Assembly: GCA_040219135.1 (NCBI GenBank)
Contig: JAVJTA010000013.1
Span: 124,001 to 188,000, forward strand
Direction of reading: 5' to 3'
DNA from: UBA7803 sp040219135
GTDB taxonomy: Bacteria; Pseudomonadota; Gammaproteobacteria; Pseudomonadales; Azotimanducaceae
DNA: 64,000 bases
Positions 51,440 to 58,954 of the stretch are shown one piece after another. Below the pieces are notes generated by a model. The model had not been told where the DNA came from. It saw only the letters and a program-made list of their open reading frames with translations, and searched no databases. Position 1 is the stretch's first letter, and the number at the start of each line of letters is the position of its first letter. Position numbers and translations under genes: made by a program.

Positions 51440-53476
51440 TCACTTGACGGTGATTTCCGTTCTCTCGGTGTTGTCTGGCTCGAGCCGCGCGACCACGCGA
51501 CTGCCGGGGCGGACCAGGACCCGCTTCGACCAGTCCAGGAAGCCGGCGCTGGACACGGTGATTACATGAAAGCCGGGCGCTACCTGGAAGGCCCCGCCGG
51601 CGCTGCCGTAGTAGGTGCCGTCGATCTCGACGTCCGCATTAGCCGGTTCGGCGATGACCTCGAGGGCGACGGCTTTGGCGGGTTCGACCAGGGCGCGCAC
51701 GTTGCTGGATGCGAGCAGGCCGCGGACCAGCTTGTCGGCGAGCTGCGAGGCGAGCTGCCGATCACTGCTATCGGAACGGCTGCCCTGAACGGTCTGCGAC
51801 TCCACCGATACGTCGTCCGTGCCGCTGTACAGAGTGGTGCCGGTCGCCACGTCGACGGCGCTGATCTGCGCCTGCAGGCGATGCGTGGTTCTGGTGGTGC
51901 TGATGTTGTAGCCCTCGTAGGTCTGCCGCTCGGAGCCGAAGTCCAGAATGTCGCCGGTAACCAGAATCCGCGCACCCAGAGTCTGGCCGGTGCTCACGGC
52001 GTTCTCCGGGGTGACGAAACCGGCGCTACGCTGGAACTCGAGCTCGCCGAGCAGGCTGTCGAGTCGGGAACGTTCGACCACGCGGAACTCCCCGCTGTTG
52101 ACCAGCTTGCCGTTGACGGCCCGGGTAAGACTCTCGGCCTGAGGGGTCGGCCGGCTCGAGCGGAACGGCAGCACGGCCACCACCGGCGGGCCGGTGTCCA
52201 CAGCCGGAACCGGACTGGCCTGGGCGGGTTCGGGCAGCAGCGCCGCGGCGGCTGCGGGCAGTGCCGCGGGGCCACGGGCGATCTGGGTCTCGGCCCGGTC
52301 GGGGGGTTCCGCGCCGCCGCCATCCGTCGGTCCGGCGTCCTGGGCCGGCGGAGCCTGGTCGCCGGCCGTCTCGCTGCCGCCGCTGCCGGACACGTCGGCC
52401 AGGGTCTCCGCGCTCGGCAGAACGGAGGTCGCTCCCGTGCCCGCGGTTTCCGCGCCCGCGGCGTCCGTGGTCTCGGCGCCTGCTTCCATGACGGGCTCCG
52501 GCTCCGCTGTCTGGCGAGCGTACTGCCAGATACCGCCGGCCGCGGCTACAGCGACCAGGGCGGCCAGCGCGCCGGCCACCCAGCGGCCGTTTCGATTCCC
52601 GCGCGGTGCGGGCGGGTCGGTCAGCGACGGACGCGCGTAGGTGGCGGAATCCTCGCTGGCCGGATGATCGAGGGCCCTACGCAGTGCGAGGGCGAACTCC
52701 GTAGCGCTCTGGAATCGCGCGTCGCTGTCCCGCGTCATGGCGCGGCTCACGCACTGTCGCAGGGCGACCGGCGTGTCCCGGGCGACGGCATCGATCGGAC
52801 GCGGCTCCTGGTCCAGGTGGGCCCGCATCACCTCGAAGTCGCTGTCGCCGTCGAACGGCAGCTCGCCGCTCAGCATCTCGTAGAGCACGATGCCGAGCGA
52901 GTAGAGATCGGTGCGGGCGTCGACCGGCTTCCCGAGCACCTGTTCCGGGGCCATGTACACCGGCGTACCGATCGAGCTGCCGGTGCGCGTCATGCGTGTG
53001 CCGTCGATGAGTCGGGCGATGCCGAAATCGACGACCTTCACCACCCCCTGGCGGTTCACCATCAGGTTCGGGGGCTTGATGTCGCGGTGCACTACGCCGT
53101 GCTCGTGGGCGTAGGCGAGGCCGTCCAGCGCCTGCCCGACCAGATCGACGATCCGGGGCGGGTTGAGCGAGCCTTCCGACATGAGGTCGCTGAACGACCG
53201 GCCATCGATGAATTCCATGACCATGACGAGCTGCTGCTCGTAGTCGAAGAAGCGGTAGACCGCGGCGATGTTGGGGTGAGAGAGCTTGGCGAGGGTGCGC
53301 GCCTCGCTGCGAAACCGCTGCGCCGCCTCCTCGAAGTCGGCCAGCTCCGGCCGCATGCACTTGATCGCGACGGAACGGTCGAGCTCGAGGTCCTGGGCGC
53401 GGAACACTTCGCCCATGCCGCCGCCGCCGAGGCGCTCGGTGATCCTGTACTGGTCGACTACGTCGTCGATCTTCAT
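51440..53476 (-). CDS. Transmembrane Ser/Thr protein kinase with periplasmic CsgG-like and PEGA domains
   Basis: 678 residues. Kinase domain 1-~272: Gly loop LGGGGMGEVF, Lys39 (VAIKCMRP), HRDIKPPN with Asp132, DFG at Asp150, MAPE at ~175-178, so it should be active. TM helix ~299-318. A low-complexity Ala/Glu/Pro linker runs 320-430. Periplasmic part: CsgG/FlgO-like domain (~431-598: VVAVLPFRSS, LGARILVTGDILDFG) and a PEGA repeat (~605-667). It is divergent from the electron-transfer genes, 327 bp away. ATG 53476 is preceded by a 14-bp tandem repeat. Confidence 0.88.
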   Translation of the reverse strand: MKIDDVVDQYRITERLGGGGMGEVFRAQDLELDRSVAIKCMRPELADFEEAAQRFRSEARTLAKLSHPNIAAVYRFFDYEQQLVMVMEFIDGRSFSDLMSEGSLNPPRIVDLVGQALDGLAYAHEHGVVHRDIKPPNLMVNRQGVVKVVDFGIARLIDGTRMTRTGSSIGTPVYMAPEQVLGKPVDARTDLYSLGIVLYEMLSGELPFDGDSDFEVMRAHLDQEPRPIDAVARDTPVALRQCVSRAMTRDSDARFQSATEFALALRRALDHPASEDSATYARPSLTDPPAPRGNRNGRWVAGALAALVAVAAAGGIWQYARQTAEPEPVMEAGAETTDAAGAETAGTGATSVLPSAETLADVSGSGGSETAGDQAPPAQDAGPTDGGGAEPPDRAETQIARGPAALPAAAAALLPEPAQASPVPAVDTGPPVVAVLPFRSSRPTPQAESLTRAVNGKLVNSGEFRVVERSRLDSLLGELEFQRSAGFVTPENAVSTGQTLGARILVTGDILDFGSERQTYEGYNISTTRTTHRLQAQISAVDVATGTTLYSGTDDVSVESQTVQGSRSDSSDRQLASQLADKLVRGLLASSNVRALVEPAKAVALEVIAEPANADVEIDGTYYGSAGGAFQVAPGFHVITVSSAGFLDWSKRVLVRPGSRVVARLEPDNTERTEITVK

Positions 53477-53498
53477 GGTACGGACTTCATGGTACGGA
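53471..53498 (-). repeat. 14-bp tandem repeat over the kinase start, creating a five-codon upstream ORF
   Basis: CTTCATGGTACGGA occurs twice in a row (53471-53484, 53485-53498). On the minus strand each copy contains an ATG. The upstream one begins a mini-ORF Met-Lys-Ser-Val-Pro whose TGA overlaps the kinase ATG (ATGA), so the kinase start may depend on reading of the mini-ORF. Confidence 0.75.
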
Positions 53499-53803
53499 TC
53501 CCCCTCCCAGCGGGAAGTTCGGTTCGGGCATCGTAAGTGTGGCATGTCGATCTGCAGCGGACCACCAGCGGGCACGTGAGAGGTTGTGAGGCTTTGTGGG
53601 CTTGGTTAGGATTGTTGGGTCTCACGGGGGGTGGGGATCGCGCTGGACCGCGACGTTCGCGGCGCCGGCACGGCACTGCCGCGGAATCCATATGATCGTC
53701 CCTGCCATGCTTAGCGGGCAGGGCCTCGCGCTGACAGGCTGCTCCTGCCGTTGCACGCGTGCAGCAGGGGCTCGGGATCAGGCAGTGCAGCAGGAGAGCC
53801 ATC
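53477..53803. other. Divergent promoter region between the kinase and the electron-transfer operon
   Basis: The 327-bp region holds no gene I can support; readings in several frames are GC-rich shadows. Near the right end is AGGAGA, the ribosome site for the flavoprotein gene. The part 53580-53640 (GGTTGTGAGGCTTTGTGGGC region) is richer in T and G and may contain the kinase-side promoter. No clear palindromic operator or -10/-35 pair stood out. Confidence 0.4.
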
Positions 53804-56338
53804 ATGGCGGAGCACTACCGCGTCGCCATTGTCGGATCGGGGCCAGGCGGGCTGAGCGCCGCAGGACGGGCGGCCGCTCGGGACCGTGAAGCCGGCAGCG
53901 GGTCGCCCAGCCACATTCTGCTGGAATCCTATGAGCGCCCCGCCAAGACCATCCAGCGCTACCAGCTCGGCAAGCACGTCATGGCGCAGCCGGGATTTCT
54001 CGACCTGCGCAGCGACTGCCGCTTTGCGGAAGGCAAGCGCGAGGCGATCCTCGAGGCGTGGGAGCAGGATCTGGCGTCGCTGGGGGTAAACGTCCGCTAC
54101 GGGGTCGAGGTTACCGGCATCACCGGCTCCAAGAACGACTTCGTGATCGAACTCGGAAACGGTGACTCGATCGGTGCTGACAACATCGTGCTGGCGATCG
54201 GCCTGGAGGGCAACCCGCGGCGTCTGGGGGTGCCCGGCGAGAACCTGCCCGGTATTCAGTACCATCTGGAAGACCCTCGCGCCTATGAGGGAGAGGTCGT
54301 CGTCGTCGTCGGCGCGGGCGATTCCGCCATTGAGAATGCGCTCGGCCTCGCGGAGCAGAACACGGTCGTGATACTCAACCGTCGGGACGAGTTCAGCCGG
54401 GCGAAGGAGGGCAACCTCATGCTCGTGCTGGCGGCGATCAGCGATCCGGACCGTAACTTCTCCTGCCTGTACCAATCCGCGCCGAAAGCAGTGCGTGAGA
54501 ATCCCGGCGGCGACCGGCCTCTGGTGCTCACCGTAGACACCCCGGAAGGTGAGCAGGAGATCGCCTGCGACCGGATCATCGCCCGGCTGGGCGCCGTGCC
54601 TCCGCGGAAATTCGTTGAGTCAATGGGAATCGTCTTTCCCAACGACAAACCCACGGCCCTGCCCGAGCTCACCCGCCAGTACGAGAGCAACGTGCCCGGC
54701 CTGTACGTCGTGGGGTCGCTGGCCGGCTATCCGCTGATCAAACAGATCATGAACCAGGGCTACGACGTCATCGAGTTCATTCACGGCAACGACATCGAAC
54801 CCGCGGACAACCCGTTGCTGGCGCATCAGTTCCACGCGTTGCCTTACAGCCGTTCGGTCGACGATACCGTCGAGATGTTCCAGCGGCGCATTCCGATGTT
54901 CAGCGAGCTGAACGCGCTGGCGTTCCGCGAGCTGGTCATCGAGAGCAACGTGCTCGTCAGCTATCCCGACGGTGAGCTCTATGACGACGCGTCCAGTCGA
55001 ATAGCCGATCTGCAGCGATCACTTGCAGATCGTAGCCCGGCGCCCCGCACGTCGAAGGTCATCCGCGAGGGGGACCTGATCTTCGATATCGGCGAGTTCG
55101 GAACTTCCTTTTTTACCATCGTCGACGGCGAAGTGCGGCTCGACGACGAGCGAACCGGTCTCACCACGCACCTGCAGCGAGGTCAGTTCTTCGGTGAGAT
55201 GAGCCTGCTGTCGGGGCGCCCGCGGCTCGAGCGGGCGACTGCCGGCGCCGGCTGCGTGCTGGTGGAGACGCCGCGCCGGACCATGCTCAAGCTCATGAAC
55301 TCCAATGACGAGGTGCGCGCGGGCATCGACTGGATGTTCGTCGTCCGCGAGCTGCAGCGGCGATTCGCGCCGCTCGCGCCGTATGCGAAGCTGGGCGACA
55401 TAGCCGATCGCGTGACCATCCGCCAGTACAAGGCCGGCGAGCGCGTGTTCGAGCAGGGCGAGACCGGCGATTGCCTGTATCTGGTGCGATCCGGGGCGGC
55501 CAAGCTCGTGCGCCGGCATGAGGGGCGCGCCCTGCTGGTCGCCCAGGTGCGCACGGGAGAGAGTTTCGGCGACATGGCTCTGATGGGCGACCCCATCCGC
55601 CGTGAGACCGCGGAAGCCGCCGTTGCGCTCGAGGTCATCGAGATCGGCCGCCGCGAGTTCCTCGAGTTGATAGATCTCGGCACCAGCAAGATCGAGCCGC
55701 TTCAGCAGGACGTGACCAGGCGCGTGATCAACAGCGCGGTGATGGAGGTGCGTCCCGAAACCGGGTCCGTGGTCGACTTCCTCATGGGCCACGGCCTCGG
55801 CGAGGCCACCAACGTGCTCATCATCGACGCCGACCTCTGCGTGGGTTGCGACAACTGTGAGAAGGCCTGCGCTGAGACTCATGACGGAATTTCACGGCTC
55901 GATCGAGAGGCTGGCCCGACGTTCGGCAACGTGCATATCCCGATCTCCTGCCGGCACTGTGAGCAGCCTCACTGCATGAAGGACTGCCCGCCGAATGCCA
56001 TTCATCGGGCGACCAACGGCGAGGTCTACATCGACGATTCCTGCATCGGCTGCGGGAACTGTGAGGTCAACTGCCCCTACGACGTCATCAAGCTGAGCTA
56101 CGAAGCGCCTGCCAAACCGTCGCTGATGAGCTGGCTGCTGTTCGGTCGCGGTGCAGGGCCAGGCGAGCCGGACAGCTACGAGCCCGAACCGGCAGGGCGC
56201 GAGAAAGGAAAGAAAGCGAGAAAGTGCGACGCCTGTGTGGGGGTTGCCGCCGCTCCGGCCTGCGTGACCGCCTGCCCGACCGGGGCGGCGATGCGGATCG
56301 GCCCTGACCAGTTCATCGATCTGGTGGGTGGGCGTTAG
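53804..56338 (+). CDS. Flavoprotein + two cNMP-binding domains + four-cluster ferredoxin fusion
   Basis: 844 residues in three blocks. Residues 1-~330: FAD/NAD(P) oxidoreductase of the thioredoxin-reductase fold, with GSGPGGLSAAGRAA (11-24) and VVVGAGDSAIENAL (168-180), but without the redox CxxC. Residues ~415-510 and ~530-630: two cyclic-nucleotide-binding folds (FGEMSLLSG at 463-471; FGDMALMGD at 588-596). Residues 679-830: four [4Fe-4S] motifs, CVGCDNCEKAC, CRHCEQPHCMKDCP, CIGCGNCEVNCP and CDAC...CVTACP, as in HycB/NrfC-like subunits. No signal peptide: cytoplasmic. Likely passes NAD(P)H electrons to the cytochrome b encoded 2 bp downstream. AGGAGA precedes ATG 53804. Confidence 0.9.
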   Translation: MAEHYRVAIVGSGPGGLSAAGRAAARDREAGSGSPSHILLESYERPAKTIQRYQLGKHVMAQPGFLDLRSDCRFAEGKREAILEAWEQDLASLGVNVRYGVEVTGITGSKNDFVIELGNGDSIGADNIVLAIGLEGNPRRLGVPGENLPGIQYHLEDPRAYEGEVVVVVGAGDSAIENALGLAEQNTVVILNRRDEFSRAKEGNLMLVLAAISDPDRNFSCLYQSAPKAVRENPGGDRPLVLTVDTPEGEQEIACDRIIARLGAVPPRKFVESMGIVFPNDKPTALPELTRQYESNVPGLYVVGSLAGYPLIKQIMNQGYDVIEFIHGNDIEPADNPLLAHQFHALPYSRSVDDTVEMFQRRIPMFSELNALAFRELVIESNVLVSYPDGELYDDASSRIADLQRSLADRSPAPRTSKVIREGDLIFDIGEFGTSFFTIVDGEVRLDDERTGLTTHLQRGQFFGEMSLLSGRPRLERATAGAGCVLVETPRRTMLKLMNSNDEVRAGIDWMFVVRELQRRFAPLAPYAKLGDIADRVTIRQYKAGERVFEQGETGDCLYLVRSGAAKLVRRHEGRALLVAQVRTGESFGDMALMGDPIRRETAEAAVALEVIEIGRREFLELIDLGTSKIEPLQQDVTRRVINSAVMEVRPETGSVVDFLMGHGLGEATNVLIIDADLCVGCDNCEKACAETHDGISRLDREAGPTFGNVHIPISCRHCEQPHCMKDCPPNAIHRATNGEVYIDDSCIGCGNCEVNCPYDVIKLSYEAPAKPSLMSWLLFGRGAGPGEPDSYEPEPAGREKGKKARKCDACVGVAAAPACVTACPTGAAMRIGPDQFIDLVGGR

Positions 56339-56340
56339 AC

Positions 56341-57219
56341 GTGATTCACGAGAACGTGCTGCGCTTCCGCAACGCCCGCTACCTTTGGTGGTCGCTCGGT
56401 CTGCTCGCGCTGTCGGTGGTGCTCTATTTCACCCAGGGGGACCGTCAGCCGCCCAACGGCGGAACCTGGCAGGGTTACGTGCTGGGGAGCATCGGTGCCG
56501 CGCTCATCGTCTGGCTGTCCCTGCTCGGCGTGCGCAAACGCAGCTACCGATCGACGCTGGGCAGCGTGCAGGGCTGGGTGTCGGCCCACGTCTATCTGGG
56601 TCTTGCGCTTCTGGTGGTCGCGACCCTGCACAGCGCAGCCCAGGTCAACTGGAACGTACATACCCTGGCCTACGTTCTCATGTGCCTCGTGATATTCAGC
56701 GGCATGTATGGCGCGTACGTGTATCTCGAGAACCCCCGCCTGCAGACCCGCAACCGCGCCGGGGCCACGCGCGAGGCTCTGTTTGCGGAGCTGTTCGAGC
56801 TGGACCGGCAAGGTCTCGAGATCGCCGAGCACTGCAATCCCGAGGTTCAGGCGGTGGTGAAGAGCGCCATCCAGCGCACGGTGATCGGTGGTGGGGTGGC
56901 GCAGCAGCTCCTCGGCCGCGACCGGTCGAAGATGATCGGCTACGACCAGGGCGGCGCCACCGTGGACAACGCCGACCAGCAACCCGTCATCGACCTGGTC
57001 GGTCGCATCGTGCCCCGCGCGGAGAAAGCGTCAGAGGCCGCCAATCTGCAGGCGCTGCTGACGCTGCTGTGCCGCCGTCAGAACATCCTCCGGCGCCTGC
57101 GTGAGGACATCCGCCTGCAGGGTTGGCTGAAGGTCTGGCTGTACATGCACGTTCCGCTCACCGTTGCGCTGCTCGGCGCGTTGAGCGTACACATACTCAC
57201 CACGTTCCTGTACTGGTAG
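56341..57219 (+). CDS. Membrane cytochrome b-like protein with two bis-His pairs
   Basis: 292 residues. Helices ~14-31, 46-63, 78-98, 106-128 and 265-290. His83 and His97 (SAHVYLGLALLVVATLHSA) and His270 and His284 (MHVPLTVALLGALSVHI) are each 14 apart, the spacing that lets two helices coordinate two b haems. Between helices 4 and 5 is a ~135-residue cytoplasmic domain, helical and charged, unlike known cytochrome b561. GTG 56341 is 2 bp after the flavoprotein stop. Proposed role: take electrons from the flavin/Fe-S protein and pass them across the membrane. Haem content is inferred. Confidence 0.72.
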   Translation: MIHENVLRFRNARYLWWSLGLLALSVVLYFTQGDRQPPNGGTWQGYVLGSIGAALIVWLSLLGVRKRSYRSTLGSVQGWVSAHVYLGLALLVVATLHSAAQVNWNVHTLAYVLMCLVIFSGMYGAYVYLENPRLQTRNRAGATREALFAELFELDRQGLEIAEHCNPEVQAVVKSAIQRTVIGGGVAQQLLGRDRSKMIGYDQGGATVDNADQQPVIDLVGRIVPRAEKASEAANLQALLTLLCRRQNILRRLREDIRLQGWLKVWLYMHVPLTVALLGALSVHILTTFLYW

Positions 57220-57223
57220 GCCC

Positions 57224-58954
57224 ATGGATCTGCTGCTTCGAGAAGCGACCGGACAGGCTCGAGGGCAACGGACCTTCCGCGACACGGTGCTCAGTGGCGA
57301 CGCGATCACGGTGGGAAGCGCGCCGGATCAGCAGATTCAGATACTCGGCAAAAGCGTGCACGGCGAGCACGCCGTGCTCCGGGCTTCGCAGGGCAGGCTC
57401 AGCGTGCGATGCCGTCGCGGGGCGACCATCGCCGCGAACGGGAAGCGCGTCCGTTCGGCGACCATCGGCCCTGGTGAATCCTTCGAGATCGACGGCAACT
57501 CCCTGGCCGTCATCGACGCTCCAGCCGGGTTCGATCTGGCGCTCGAGCTCGTGCCCGATCCCGACGTCGACGCCAGCGCATACGAGGCGGCGTTCTCCAC
57601 CGATCTGGAGCAGACCTGGCTGTCGCGGCGCGGACCGGCATGGACGCTGCTCGCGCTGGTGCTGCTGATCGCGCTGGGCGCGCCGCTCATCTACCTGCAG
57701 GTTGGCGACATCGACGTCGAGCGCTCTGGTGCTGGGACCGCGCCGGACGTGCTCTGGACGACCGGGCCGTTGCACCCCGCTCACGAACTGGCCATGGGGA
57801 ACGACTGCACCGCCTGCCACACGGACCTGTTCCAGCGTGTGCAGGACGAGGATTGCCGGGTCTGTCACGACGCTCTGCCGGATCACGTTGAGCTGGATCG
57901 CGCCGGCGAGCTGCAGCTGAGCCATACGCGCTGCGCCACCTGCCATCGGGAGCACAACGAGCCCGAGCTGCTGGTCGTGCGCACCGACGCTCAGTGCACC
58001 GACTGCCATGCGGATCCGGAGGACTTTGTCCGGCCGCTCCGCGTGGCGGCGGTGAGCGGCTTCAGCGCCGCGCACCATCCTGAGTTCAAGGCGACGCTGC
58101 TGCGCCCTGTGGTAACGGAAGCAGGCACCGGACTTTCATTCGCCTGGCGCGATCAAATAGAATCCATCGACGGGGGCAGGGAACAATCGAACCTGGTATT
58201 CCCTCACGATGTTCACCTGGATGAGGTGAAGGTGAGGAATCCGAATGACAGCAGCGCGATGAGCTGTGGCGACTGCCACACCCTGTCCGAGGACCGCGAG
58301 CACTTCCGCCCGATCCGCATGGAAAACCACTGTGCGTCGTGCCATGAGCTGACGTTCGATGTGACCGCCCCGGACCGGCAGCTTCCGCACGGCGAACCGC
58401 GCGAGGTCGCGTTCGCCATCGAGGGCTACTACGCGCGCAAATTCATCGATCCGGGTCAGAGCGATGACACCAGCGCCCGGCGGCGTCGCCCCGATCGCGC
58501 GTCGACGGCCGAAAGCTGCCGCGAGAGCCCGTCGGTGTGCGCAGAGCGACGCACGCGCGAGGAAGTCAGCAATCAGTTCAGCGTGCGCGGCTGCATAACA
58601 TGCCACGCTGTCTCGGAATCCGAGGCGTCGGACATCTACAGCCGCTTTCAGGTGCACCCGGTGCGGCTGGTCGCGGACTATTTCGATTCCGCACGGTTCG
58701 ATCACGTGAGCCATCTCGTGCAGGAGAACAAGACCGGCGATGCAGCGTGCCTCACCTGCCATCGGGCCGATACCTCCTCGACGAGCGAGGATCTGCTGAT
58801 GCCGGCGCTGGACAACTGCACCCAGTGTCACGGCGACCCGAGCGTGCCCGAGGTGGTGACGCTGCAGTGCGTGGGTTGTCACGAGTTTCATCCGCCATCG
58901 TTCAGCCCGGCCCCCGGTGCAACGAATGTGGCGTTGGGGGAATCACCGAGATGA
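57224..58954 (+). CDS. FHA domain - TM - decahaem c-type cytochrome fusion
   Basis: 576 residues. Residues ~20-105 form an FHA-like domain (ITVGSAPDQQIQILGKSVHG, NGKRV); the usual GR and SxxH phosphothreonine contacts are GS and HxxH here, so binding to pThr is uncertain. TM helix 139-158. Then ten CxxCH haem sites at C195, 211, 237, 258, 348, 370, 457, 509, 532 and 549, in a cytochrome c3-like periplasmic part, plus an extra Cys pair 432/439. Topology would put the FHA domain inside and the haems outside. Starts 4 bp after the cytochrome b gene and overlaps the next gene. Confidence 0.92.
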   Translation: MDLLLREATGQARGQRTFRDTVLSGDAITVGSAPDQQIQILGKSVHGEHAVLRASQGRLSVRCRRGATIAANGKRVRSATIGPGESFEIDGNSLAVIDAPAGFDLALELVPDPDVDASAYEAAFSTDLEQTWLSRRGPAWTLLALVLLIALGAPLIYLQVGDIDVERSGAGTAPDVLWTTGPLHPAHELAMGNDCTACHTDLFQRVQDEDCRVCHDALPDHVELDRAGELQLSHTRCATCHREHNEPELLVVRTDAQCTDCHADPEDFVRPLRVAAVSGFSAAHHPEFKATLLRPVVTEAGTGLSFAWRDQIESIDGGREQSNLVFPHDVHLDEVKVRNPNDSSAMSCGDCHTLSEDREHFRPIRMENHCASCHELTFDVTAPDRQLPHGEPREVAFAIEGYYARKFIDPGQSDDTSARRRRPDRASTAESCRESPSVCAERRTREEVSNQFSVRGCITCHAVSESEASDIYSRFQVHPVRLVADYFDSARFDHVSHLVQENKTGDAACLTCHRADTSSTSEDLLMPALDNCTQCHGDPSVPEVVTLQCVGCHEFHPPSFSPAPGATNVALGESPR

